NCBI GenBank assembly: GCA_030601755.1
Contig: JAUWBF010000001.1
Span: 62,001 to 126,000, forward strand
DNA: 64,000 nucleotides
Origin: Verrucomicrobiota bacterium
GTDB lineage: Bacteria; Verrucomicrobiota; Verrucomicrobiia; Opitutales; Opitutaceae
Direction of reading: 5' to 3'
How positions within the stretch are numbered: the stretch's first letter is position 1; each line of letters opens with the position of its first letter. Below are positions 38,230 through 45,848 of this stretch, piece after piece. The translations under genes were made by a program, and so were the position numbers. The notes beneath the pieces were generated by a model. The model did no database searches and was not told the DNA's origin. It saw only the letters and a list, made by a program, of their open reading frames with translations.

Positions 38230-38356
38230 CGGAGCGTTCATCGGGCGATCTCAGCGAACGGGTGCCGCAATCGCTCCACCTCCCCTCGCAGGGCTGCGCC
38301 GCCGGCGGGGATTGCGTCGGGGGGCGATGGGGGCTTGGGTTCGTGGGCACGACCCC

Positions 38357-38815
38357 ATGATCCGCAAACTCGCCCACCTCTGCCTGCACACTGACAACCT
38401 CGACCGGCTGGTCGCGTTTTATCGCGATGCGCTCGGGCTGTCCGTGAAGTTTCGCTTTTGCGCCGCCGACGGCTCGGTCTTCGGCGCCTACATCGCCTGC
38501 GGCGACACGACCTTCGTCGAGTTTTTCGACCGCGCCGGCGCGAGCAAACAGTGGGGCGACGGCTCCGCGCCCGCCGCCGTGGAGGTTGGCAATCGTTACG
38601 GCCACTTCTGCCTGGAGGTCACCGGGCTGGCCGATCTGCACGAAACGCTGATCGCGCGTGGCATCAACATAGGCCCGATCAGCACCGGCATGGACGGCTC
38701 GTTCCAAGCCTGGCTCGCCGACCCCGACGGCAACCGCATCGAACTCATGGAATACACCCACGCCAGCGCGCAGATCGCACCCGGAGACGAGGGCAGGCTG
38801 CACGCGCGGTCGTGA
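38357..38815 (+). CDS. VOC (glyoxalase/dioxygenase) family protein
   Basis: 152 residues made of two beta-alpha-beta-beta-beta modules. Visible parts are KLAHLCLHTDNLDRLVAFYR and DALGLSVKFRF in the first, and YGHFCLEVTGLADLHETLIA, AWLADPDGNRIELMEYTH in the second. The metal ligands fit His near residue 5, Glu in FVEFFD, His in GHFCLEV and Glu in RIELMEY, as in glyoxalase I. The substrate is not known. The ATG at 38357 (MIRKLAHL) is preferred because the upstream codons are not homologous. The gene faces the frameshifted AraC regulator. Confidence 0.85.
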   Translation: MIRKLAHLCLHTDNLDRLVAFYRDALGLSVKFRFCAADGSVFGAYIACGDTTFVEFFDRAGASKQWGDGSAPAAVEVGNRYGHFCLEVTGLADLHETLIARGINIGPISTGMDGSFQAWLADPDGNRIELMEYTHASAQIAPGDEGRLHARS

Positions 38816-38848
38816 CCAAGCCGGCGTGGCGTCCCGGCAAAGTGTCAC

Positions 38849-39765
38849 TTATTGAGTGACGCTTTCCTCGGTGATCGTGCGGTGCACCTGGCGGTATTCC
38901 TTGGGGCGTTTGCCGGTGTGCTGTTTGAACCACATCATGAAGTGCGAGTCCGCGCGGAAGCCCAGCGCGTAGGCCACCTCTTTGATTTTGGCATCAGGCT
39001 GGTCTCGAGCAGGCCGCGGGCGACCTGAAGCCGGCGGCGTTCCCAATACTTGCGCACAGTGAGGCCATGCCGCGCGAGAAACATGCGGTTGAGATGCGCG
39101 TCGCTGAGACCGCTCTCGCGGCGCAGCGCCTCGACCGGCAGGCCCTTGTGCAAGGGCGCGTGGTTGAGGTGGCGCTGGACGTTGAGCAGCCGGTTGTCCA
39201 CGCCCAGCAGGCGCACGGGCGCGGCGCCGTGCTGCTTTTGAATGCGAAACCACAGCGTCAGCCACTGCTGGAAGAGCGCGTGAAACGACAGGAACTGCTC
39301 GAAGTCCGAAAAGCATCCGTAATACATGCGGTCCGCCTCCGGCAGGTGGCGGCGCACCATGCGCTCGAGCCGCGCGGCCTTGCGCTCCAGCTCGGGACAA
39401 TCCGCGCCGCGCACCACCAGGCCGCCGTTGCCCGCGAGGATGTTTTCCCCCGCCGGCCACTGGCAGCGGAAATGCAGCGAGAGGATGCGCGCGTCGTCCG
39501 AAAACCGCTGCGTCAGCCGCTCCGTCGGCACCATCAGCCAACTGCCTTCGCCGGCCTCGAGCCGCGCGCCGGACTCGCCGACCACCGTCGCGCGGCCCTT
39601 GCGCACATACCACGCCCAGTAGCCGCTGCGCTGCTTGTCGACGTGACGCTCGCGATACTCCTCGGGCACCTCGTGATCGTAGATCCACTCGAGTTCGCTG
39701 TGCACGTAGGCCCACTCGCGCATGGGCAGATGATCCGGCGCGGACGGCTCGGGGATGGGGCACAT
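38849..39765 (-). pseudogene. AraC-family transcriptional regulator, frameshifted
   Basis: The frame starting with the ATG at 39765 encodes a cupin-like sensor region (residues 15-130) and the first helix-turn-helix (LPVEALRRESGLSDAHLNRM). At the run CCAAAATCAAAG (minus strand; T4 at 38987-38990) the reading shifts: the second helix-turn-helix, IKEVAYALGFRADSHFMMWF and KQHTGKRPKEYR, is in another frame and ends at 38849. One extra A in the run would restore a normal 305-residue protein. So this is either a recent mutation, a sequencing error in a homopolymer, or a slippage site. It is divergent from the PEP-CTERM gene, its possible target. Confidence 0.82.
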
Positions 39766-39865
39766 GTCAAAAAACCATAGTTCTTATCGTAGTTTTTCAA
39801 TCCATAAAATTTGAGCGCACGGCCAGACGGGGCGAATCTCGGACAACCCCCAACCCCGTTTCACC

Positions 39866-40690
39866 ATGCTCAAATCACTGACCTTGTCCCTCACCGCCGC
39901 CTGCCTCGCCGCCCCGCTCGGCGCGCAGGTGCTGATGCTCGACTTCGGCCCGACCACCGCGATTGACGAAGCGGGAACGCCCAACTCCCAGCTGAACAGC
40001 CCGTATCACTCGGAGAACAACAGTTTCGCCGGCACCAACTGGAACAAGCTCGGTAACTCCGACCCGGCCTTCACGCTCAAGGACGCCAACGGCGACGATA
40101 CCGGCATCACCTTCAACCTCGGTCTGGCCGCGTCCGGCGCCACCACCGTCGACCTTGGCTCCGCCCCCAATACCTCCGGCGCCCTCGGCGGCCAGTTTGG
40201 AAGCAGCGGCACCATCTACAGCGAGACCTCGGTGGGGCGCGACGGCATCTACCACGGCAGCAGCGGCAACAAGCACGCGGTCGGCTTCCAGGTCGGCGGC
40301 CTCGCCGGCACCTACGAGGTCTACATCGTGGCCCGCAACACCAGCACCTCGAACACCTACGAACAAAACATCCACTGGGGCGTGGGTGCATCCTCGGGGA
40401 ATTTCAGCTACACGTCGGTTGGCTACACGACCGACACGCTCAACTACGCCGGCGTCGCTGACGCCAGCGCCTGGACCGAGGGCGTCAATTACAGCAAGTT
40501 CACCGTCACGCTTGCCGATGGACAATTCCTCAACGTCGCCGTGGTCGGCGGCGCCACCACCGAAAGCCGCGGTTTCCTCAACGCCGTGCAAATCGTCGCC
40601 ATCCCCGAGCCCGCCTCGGCGGCGCTGCTCGCGGGCACCGGTCTGCTCGCCCTCGCCGGATCGCGTCGGCGTCGGACGGTGTCCGCCTGA
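39866..40690 (+). CDS. PEP-CTERM sorting domain protein
   Basis: 274-residue exported surface protein. A signal peptide (SLTLSLTAACLAAPLGAQ) is followed by a beta-rich region with many Ser, Thr, Gly and Asn (SNTYEQNIHWGVGASSGNF) and a C-terminal sorting signal: IPEPASAALLAGTGLLALAG, then SRRRR. Exosortase would cleave near the PEP and attach or release the protein during exopolysaccharide-linked export. No exosortase is in the window. It is transcribed away from an AraC-type gene 100 bases upstream and ends in a strong terminator. Confidence 0.92.
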   Translation: MLKSLTLSLTAACLAAPLGAQVLMLDFGPTTAIDEAGTPNSQLNSPYHSENNSFAGTNWNKLGNSDPAFTLKDANGDDTGITFNLGLAASGATTVDLGSAPNTSGALGGQFGSSGTIYSETSVGRDGIYHGSSGNKHAVGFQVGGLAGTYEVYIVARNTSTSNTYEQNIHWGVGASSGNFSYTSVGYTTDTLNYAGVADASAWTEGVNYSKFTVTLADGQFLNVAVVGGATTESRGFLNAVQIVAIPEPASAALLAGTGLLALAGSRRRRTVSA

Positions 40691-40719
40691 GACGAAAGCC
40701 ACGCTCTTTCCCGCCCACA

Positions 40720-40749
40720 AAGCCGCCCCGTCCGGGGGGCGGCTTTTTT
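40720..40749 (+). terminator. Rho-independent terminator after the PEP-CTERM gene
   Basis: Stem AGCCGCCCC / GGGGCGGCT (one G slipped) with a short TCCGG-type loop, followed by six T. It lies 30 bases after the stop codon. Confidence 0.88.
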
Positions 40750-40811
40750 GCGCGCTCAGGCTGTCTCAAGCAGAACGACAGCCACGCGATGACGGCCACC
40801 AAGACATCATT

Positions 40812-41039
40812 GTAGGCAGCCTGCTTGCAGGCGCTATTGACGCGATAAGTCGTTCGACGTCATACAAATACCCCAAGCTTTCAGATTTTAACCACGGATG
40901 GCACAGATGGGCACGGATCCACCCAAAGCATTTGTTATCCGTGTCATCCGTGTTATCCGTGGTTGAAAAACCAGGCTGACGGAAAGTCCAAATAGAAGGG
41001 GTGTTTGGTATTACACGCGCCTGCAAGCAGGCTGCCTAC
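40812..41039. repeat. Nested inverted repeats with 23-bp perfect GTAG arms
   Basis: Outer arms 40812-40834 and 41017-41039 are perfect inverted copies starting GTAGGCAGCC; each arm itself folds (GCCTGC-TT-GCAGGC). Inside them, TTTTAACCACGGAT at 40887 and ATCCGTGGTTGAAAA ending 40969 form a second, longer inverted repeat with CACGGAT iterations. The whole 403-base gap between the PEP-CTERM terminator and the MFS gene is thus repeat; I see no gene in it. Confidence 0.78.
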
Positions 41040-41093
41040 GAAAGATCGTCCGCTTGCGTGCGACGTCGATCACGGGCAGCTTGGCCGGTTTCC

Positions 41094-42254
41094 ATGACCG
41101 CTCCCCTTCACCCGCGCCTGCTCACCCGGCTCTCCTACGGGGCCATGATGAGCCTGGCCATCGGCCTCAACCTGCTGCCGGTTTTCCTCACCTCGCTGAG
41201 CACGCTCTACGGCGGCGAGGCGGGCCTGACCGGCGAACAACTCGGGCGACTGGGCGCGTTCGCGTTCACGGGGCTGGTCGCGGGCATCGTGATGACGGGG
41301 CCGCTGGCGGATCGTTTCGGGGCCAAGCTCTTCGCGCAATCCGGCCTGGTGCTCATCGCGCTGAGCCTGCTGGCGGCGGCGTTTGCGCCCAACTACGCGG
41401 CGCTGGGCGCGGCGTTGTTCGTGCTCGGACTGGGCTCGGGCGTGCTCGACATGGTGCTCAGTCCGGTGGTCGCCGCGCTCAATCCCGGCAACCGCTCGGT
41501 GGCGATGAACTGGCTGCACTCGTTCTACTGCGTGGGCGCGGTCGTCACGGTGCTGGTGGGCGCGCTGGCGCTGCACTTCGGGCTGGGCTGGCGCGGCTCG
41601 TGCCTGCTGCTGCTGCCGTTGCCGGCGGGATTGTTTCTCGCGTTCGCGCCGCTGCGTTTTCCCGAGATGGTGGACGCGGGCACGGCGCGCGCGCCGATGC
41701 GCGGGCTGCTGCGCGAGGGTTGGTTCGTGTGCGCGTTGTTCGCGATTTTTCTCGGCGGCGCGACCGAGCTCGGCATGGCCCAGTGGTTGCCCGCCTACGC
41801 GGAGACCGAACTGGGTTTCCCCGTGTGGATGAGCAGCCTGAGCCTGCTGCTGTTCTCCGTGGCGATGGCGCTCGGGCGAATGATCATCGGCATGATCGGC
41901 AAGGACTGGAATCCGTTCAACGTCATGCTCTGGAGCTGCGCGTCGACGGTGGTGCTGTTCGTGGTCGGCTCGTTTTTCCCCGTGCCCGCGGTGGCGCTGG
42001 CGGCGTGCGTGCTGGCGGGTTTCACCGGCAGTTGCCTGTGGCCGACCACGCTGGCCGTGACCGCCGACCGCTACCCCAACGGCGGCGCGAGCATGTTCGG
42101 CGCGCTGGCCGCGCTGGGCAACGCCGGCGGCATCTTCATGCCGTGGGTGGTCGGCTGGATCACCGACCTGAGCAACCTGCACTGGGGCCTGGCCGTCTCT
42201 GCGCTCGCCCCCGCGATCATGTTCCCGCTGGTGCGACGGATGCGGGCGGGGTGA
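41094..42254 (+). CDS. MFS transporter, sugar permease-like
   Basis: 386 residues with twelve hydrophobic helices. The first half has the loop 2-3 signature GPLADRFGAKLFA, and helix 5 contains NWLHSFYCVGAVVTVLVGAL. This HSFYCVGA region and the TELGMAQWLPAY segment in helix 7 recall the FucP/glucose-galactose type of MFS permeases (family inference). Substrate is unknown. The ATG at 41094 is preceded by repeat sequence, and no promoter is clear. It is alone between two repeat regions. Confidence 0.85.
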   Translation: MTAPLHPRLLTRLSYGAMMSLAIGLNLLPVFLTSLSTLYGGEAGLTGEQLGRLGAFAFTGLVAGIVMTGPLADRFGAKLFAQSGLVLIALSLLAAAFAPNYAALGAALFVLGLGSGVLDMVLSPVVAALNPGNRSVAMNWLHSFYCVGAVVTVLVGALALHFGLGWRGSCLLLLPLPAGLFLAFAPLRFPEMVDAGTARAPMRGLLREGWFVCALFAIFLGGATELGMAQWLPAYAETELGFPVWMSSLSLLLFSVAMALGRMIIGMIGKDWNPFNVMLWSCASTVVLFVVGSFFPVPAVALAACVLAGFTGSCLWPTTLAVTADRYPNGGASMFGALAALGNAGGIFMPWVVGWITDLSNLHWGLAVSALAPAIMFPLVRRMRAG

Positions 42255-42263
42255 CGCCCGACA

Positions 42264-42613
42264 TTTTCACAAAAGATAACGAAGGGAACGAAGCCGAGCC
42301 GACCGCTCCAATCCAACCTCTCTTCGTTACCTTCGTTTCCTTCTGTAAAAGATCTTTAGGGAGAGAAATCCCCGACTTTTCGTGCCCCGGTAAGGCCGTC
42401 GCCTCGCTCGGAGCGCGTTTTCGCGGGCTAAACTCGCATTGTTTTGAACCACGGAGTTCACGGAGGGCACGGAGCCCAAGCCGGAGGAATTGATCGCCGC
42501 GAAAGAGCACAAAGAACGCAGAGGCCAACCCGAATCCCAGCTTTGCGCTCCTTGCGCTCTTTTGCGGCCAAACAACTCCGAGTTCCTCCATGTCCTCCAG
42601 TTATCCGCAGTCA
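42264..42613. repeat. Two successive composite inverted repeats
   Basis: First, 42264-42292 (TTTTCACAAAAGATAACGAA) mirrors 42322-42350 (TTCGTTACCTTCG ... TGTAAAA). Second, TTTTGAACCACGGAGTTCAC at 42442 is partly mirrored by the arm ending TCAAAA near 42613, with an inner pair AAAGAGCACAAAGAACGC and GCGCTCCTTGCGCTCTTTTG (42500-42562). These fill the gap from the MFS gene to the toxin gene; no gene seen. Confidence 0.65.
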
Positions 42614-42621
42614 AAACCGAC

Positions 42622-42945
42622 TCACCCTTCGGCCCCAAAGCGCACCAGCCAATTCAGCGGGTCGGACTTGGTCGGAATGACTGAGCCAAAGATCAGAGTG
42701 TCCGAGGTCACGCCGTAGAGAATGAAAAATGGGAACGCGCGCAGGTTTCGGCGTCGAAACTCGGGCACGATGAGGGACTCGGTCTTGAGGAAATGGCCGG
42801 CCGCGCTTGGGCCGCCTTTGATGACCTCGATCGCGTCTTGAATCTCAGTCCTGAAACGAGCCGCCAATCCGGGGGAGATCGTCGCGTAGTCGGCGGCAAA
42901 GCGCCGAATGTCGCCGGGGAAGTCAGGGTGATACCTGACGATCAT
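42622..42945 (-). CDS. RelE/ParE-type toxin
   Basis: 107 residues of the RelE/ParE fold: VRYHPDFPGDIRRFAADYAT, then LAARFRTEIQDAIEVIKGGP, and the C-terminal strands RRRNLRAFPFFILYGVTSDT. The RAFPF-ILY pattern is typical of ParE-like plasmid stabilisation toxins. Target (ribosome-bound mRNA or gyrase) cannot be decided. Its start overlaps the stop of the antitoxin gene upstream by four bases, the usual coupling in such modules. Confidence 0.85.
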   Translation of the reverse strand: MIVRYHPDFPGDIRRFAADYATISPGLAARFRTEIQDAIEVIKGGPSAAGHFLKTESLIVPEFRRRNLRAFPFFILYGVTSDTLIFGSVIPTKSDPLNWLVRFGAEG

Positions 42946-43145
42946 TTCAGCGCGGCCTGGAACTGTTCCTCGGTCAGGCCGGTCACCTTGCCACTGGCCA
43001 CATCCTCAATGCGCTGGATACCGCGTTGCAGGTCGGCGTTGACGGGTTCAGGCTGCACGGCGCTTTCCACCAAGCGACGAGCCAGTTCCAAACGATCCTC
43101 GATCGAAAGCGTCAGGGCGGCTTGGGTGAGCTCTGCTGAGATCAT
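42942..43145 (-). CDS. Addiction-module antitoxin
   Basis: 67 residues: MISAELTQAALTLSIEDRLE, LARRLVESAVQ, then IQRIEDVASGKVTGLTEEQF. The N-terminal SIEDRLELARRLVES helix is typical of the putative addiction module component family that pairs with RelE/ParE toxins. It is encoded first and overlaps the toxin start. The ATG at 43145 is chosen; longer frames upstream read into repeat DNA. Confidence 0.85.
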   Translation of the reverse strand: MISAELTQAALTLSIEDRLELARRLVESAVQPEPVNADLQRGIQRIEDVASGKVTGLTEEQFQAALK

Positions 43146-43216
43146 GACGCACACCCTATGCAACCATCGTGCCATGGCAAGACACCGGTCTGGAGTGGCG
43201 CGGAAGCCGGGCGCAA

Positions 43217-43376
43217 TCAGTGCTTGGCCACGAAGAGGCACAAAAATGCACGAAAAAGTAGTGGGAGACGACAGTGCGCCGCACTACCGCTGCGCAGGGC
43301 TGCGCGGCATCGGCTGCCTGCAGATAAATAACCTCCATCCGTGCCCATCCGCGTTATCTGTGGTTAAACGAACTGT
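43217..43376. repeat. Degenerate repeat arms between the two toxin-antitoxin modules
   Basis: CTTGGCCACGAAGAGGCACA followed by AAAATGCACGAAAAAG near 43222-43259 and ATCCGTGCCCATCCGCGTTA (from about 43337) ending in TGTGGTTAAACG belong to the ACCACGGAT-type repeat family. The 303-base gap holds nothing else I can support apart from the promoter needed by the HEPN gene. Confidence 0.5.
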
Positions 43377-43448
43377 CTTCAGCGATTGGCAGGGCCAAAC
43401 CCCGACCTTGCGCTCGCCTCGCCCGATCCATTCTTCCACAGTCCAGGT

Positions 43449-43865
43449 ATGAAACTCGACTTCAGCTCCTTGGCTCAATCCGTCGCGGCCCTGCGTCGAT
43501 GCGTCGACGAGACGGCCGTCGCCCTGCCCGATCTGAGTCCAGTGTTGCGCGAGACCTTGAAGTCGGGGGTCATCCAGCATTTCGAGGTCGCCTACGAACA
43601 ATGCTGGAAGGCCATGAAGCGCTGGCTTGAGCAAAACGGCACGCGTGAACAGGTGGACGGCGTGACCCGTCGCGAGCTGTTTCGTCTGGCCGCCGAGCAC
43701 CGGCTCATAGCCGACGTGGATCTCTGGATGTCGTTTCACCAAGGCCGCAACGAAACCTCGCACACCTACGACGCCTCCACTGCGAGCGAGGTCTATGAAA
43801 TCGCCCTGCGGTTCCTGCCGGAGTCCGAACGCTTCCTCGCGGACCTACTGCCCCGCAATGATTGA
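43449..43865 (+). CDS. HEPN toxin of the HepT/MntA type (HI0074 family)
   Basis: 138-residue all-helical protein of the nucleotidyltransferase substrate-binding (HI0074) family. The HEPN ribonuclease motif RX4HXY is intact as RNETSHTY near residue 100, and the upstream helix has HFEVAYEQCWKAMKRWL. In HepT/MntA modules this protein is the RNase toxin and the neighbouring nucleotidyltransferase AMPylates its tyrosine, here the Tyr of HTYD, to silence it. The antitoxin start overlaps its end by eight bases. Confidence 0.88.
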   Translation: MKLDFSSLAQSVAALRRCVDETAVALPDLSPVLRETLKSGVIQHFEVAYEQCWKAMKRWLEQNGTREQVDGVTRRELFRLAAEHRLIADVDLWMSFHQGRNETSHTYDASTASEVYEIALRFLPESERFLADLLPRND

Positions 43866-44154
43866 TCTCGAAGCCCGGCATCTCGATACCATCCGTGCGC
43901 TGCTGGCCAAACACGTGCCGGAATGCGAGGTGCGCGCCTTCGGCTCGCGAGTAAACGGCACGCCCAAACCCTACTCCGACCTGGACCTCGCGATCATGGG
44001 CGCCGACCGCCTGCCGATGGCCAAACTGGCCGCACTCCGCGAAGCCTTCGCCGAGTCCAACCTCCCCATCCGCGTCGACGTGCTCGACTGGCACGCGATC
44101 AGCGAAAGTTTCCGGGCGATCATCGCGGAGAACTTCGAGCGTATTACCTCGTAG
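43858..44154 (+). CDS. MNT-domain nucleotidyltransferase antitoxin (MntA type)
   Basis: 98 residues. The nucleotidyltransferase motif is complete: AFGSRVNGTPKPYSDLDLAI (GSX10DXD), with the third acidic residue in IRVDVLDW. In the HepT/MntA system it transfers AMP to the HEPN toxin. Its stop codon TAG (44152-44154) lies inside the GTAG head of a REP-like hairpin that starts at 44151, so the gene end has been set by the repeat. Confidence 0.9.
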   Translation: MIDLEARHLDTIRALLAKHVPECEVRAFGSRVNGTPKPYSDLDLAIMGADRLPMAKLAALREAFAESNLPIRVDVLDWHAISESFRAIIAENFERITS

Positions 44155-44173
44155 CGCAGGCATCCTGCCTGCC
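44151..44173. repeat. Single GTAG-headed hairpin (REP-like)
   Basis: GTAG, then the stem GCAGGC / GCCTGC around ATCCT. The same sequence type as 49314-49375. No inverted partner is close; the following TGGAAGCTGGCA near 44198 may be its decayed partner. Confidence 0.65.
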
Positions 44174-44221
44174 ATCCCCAAAAAAACTGCCGACTGGAAG
44201 CTGGCACTAAGCCTCTCTTCC

Positions 44222-44560
44222 AACCTTCCGTGCCTGTCCGTGTGTTCCGTGGGCTAAAAACAAATACCTCCGTCCAAAAATCCATTTGAACCACGGAGGA
44301 CACGGAGCGCACAGAGCCCAATCCAGAGAACCAAAAGCTCCTCCGCTTCGTTTCCTTCGTTGTCTTTTGTAAAATTCCGATTCGGTGGCTCGACCTCACT
44401 GCGCACTGTGCCTCCTCGCTTCCGACTCCGTGTTTGTGCCCAGTGTCGCCCAAAGGGCACCCGACACCATGCATCCCTTCGGGACCAGCCCCTGGCTGAC
44501 CATCTCCGCCTCCCGGCTTCGTCTGTGCCCTCCGTGGTTAAACCTCCGAAACTCCAATTT
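44222..44560. repeat. Decayed ACCACGGA-type repeat arms in a gene-free stretch
   Basis: The 650-base gap 44155-44804 has no gene I can support. It holds CGTGCCTGTCCGTGTGTTCC near 44230, TTTGAACCACGGAGGACACG near 44286, CTTCGTTTCCTTCGTTGTCT near 44347 and GTGCCCTCCGTGGTTAAAC near 44524, all arms of the repeat family seen at 40887 and 42442, but scrambled. From 44600 to 44800 GC content falls towards the next genes. Confidence 0.55.
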
Positions 44561-44804
44561 TTCGTGCCGTTTGGTGTTTTAGTGGGCCAAAATCAGCCCC
44601 TTCCGAAACTTCCGCCTCGCCTGCGGTAAAAAACATGGCAAAACCCTCGGCATCATGAACTCCGGATCGGATCTTCCGCTGCCCTCCCGGATCACGGTTG
44701 CTGCCGACGCGTCGGTTTCGGACCTTTGTCTCTCCGTCTCTCAACCCCAGACCGATAACCATAATTAACGTTTTTCGGCCTGACCCCTTCTGCCTTCCCG
44801 CAAA

Positions 44805-45473
44805 ATGAAAGAGGAACTTGTTCGCTTACCCACAACGGTTGCGTGGAAATGCGGCAACAATGCCCTGCTGTTGACGCACGACGAGTTTCTAAACGTGAGT
44901 TCCGTCGCCCTCAAAGACTTCCCCCCGATAGACCGCCACGAGCATGTGCTCTGGGTTAGCCGACATATGGTGTTTTCGCGAGGTGAAGCAGAAAGGAAGA
45001 GGGTCCATTCTGCTGTTTGTGCCACCCTACGACGCCTCTATTCTGAGAAGCTGGTTACGTTTTGCTATGCCTTCCGCGACGATGCGGCCCGCCGATTCCT
45101 TCCGGATTTTCTACTGGCTTACCACACATCCAGAAAGTCCATGGCATATGAGATTGAGGGCTTGGACGATAGGGCTGATTCGTCGGTTTCGATTTCTTTT
45201 AGAGGTGAGCGCTCGCTGATTGATCGGGCGCTGAGACGCCTTGGTCCCAGCGAGGGAAATCTGAAATTCATGATGTCGAGTGTCCGAAAGCTCTACGGTA
45301 GCTCAGTAGATTTTTATCTAGAGGTCGATGGACTAGGATTCGTATACCACTTCAGTTTTGACGGTCCTCACGTCTGCGATGCGGAGGACTTGAAATCCAT
45401 GACAGAAACCTACGAAAGAGAGCCCATCCAGAGCATCACAGACAACTCCGGGACTGCGCCCCGTCGTGTCTGA
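44805..45473 (+). CDS. Hypothetical protein, lower GC than the rest
   Basis: 222 residues, no family recognised. The sequence is soluble and mixed alpha/beta (LPTTVAWKCGNNALLLTHDE, VTFCYAFRDDAARRFLPDFL, GSSVDFYLEVDGLGFVYHFS). It has no signal peptide or membrane segment. Codon use is closer to 50% GC, with many A/T third bases, unlike the flanking genes, which suggests recent acquisition. It lies with a second unknown small gene (45510) between repeat DNA and hrpB. Confidence 0.6.
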   Translation: MKEELVRLPTTVAWKCGNNALLLTHDEFLNVSSVALKDFPPIDRHEHVLWVSRHMVFSRGEAERKRVHSAVCATLRRLYSEKLVTFCYAFRDDAARRFLPDFLLAYHTSRKSMAYEIEGLDDRADSSVSISFRGERSLIDRALRRLGPSEGNLKFMMSSVRKLYGSSVDFYLEVDGLGFVYHFSFDGPHVCDAEDLKSMTETYEREPIQSITDNSGTAPRRV

Positions 45474-45509
45474 CTGCTGACGTTGATCTAGGCAGAAGAA
45501 GACAAAACT

Positions 45510-45743
45510 ATGGCTTGGTTCATCACATTCTATAAAGGTATTCCCCATGGGGTTCCGCCGCGTGACTTCCATCACCATTCCGTTGCGAGCTACCAACTCG
45601 ACCACAGTGCCCCCTGCGATAAACTGCCGTGCGCCAAAGAAGATATCGAGATAGCTCTTCGGAAGTTCGAGAAAGAGAGGGGAGTGGCGCACTGGAAAGA
45701 CGCAGCCGACCGATACGGGTTATCCGAAATCGATTATGATTAG
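45510..45743 (+). CDS. Hypothetical small protein, lower GC
   Basis: 77 residues starting MAWFITFYKGIPHGVPPRDF, with a His-rich stretch HHHSVASY and a charged C-terminal half (AKEDIEIALRKFEKERG). No family recognised. It has the same AT-leaning codon use as the gene 36 bases upstream, so the two were probably acquired together. The His/Cys content could bind metal, but no defined motif is seen. Confidence 0.45.
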   Translation: MAWFITFYKGIPHGVPPRDFHHHSVASYQLDHSAPCDKLPCAKEDIEIALRKFEKERGVAHWKDAADRYGLSEIDYD

Positions 45744-45848
45744 CTAGCAGAGCGACCTCCTCATATGGATTCAATTGATTTAGAATACACCCGAAATCCG
45801 GCGAGCCAAGAGGGTCAGGCCGAAACTTTTTAACATCTTAGCCATCAC

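Noticed and set aside
38935-39765. Programmed frameshift making two forms of the AraC regulator
   Set aside because: The run has only four A in CCAAAATC and no stimulatory structure or slippery heptamer is evident; error or mutation is simpler.
40812-41039. Insertion sequence with 23-bp terminal inverted repeats
   Set aside because: Only about 180 bases inside and no transposase; each arm is itself a GTAG-headed hairpin, so REP pair fits better.
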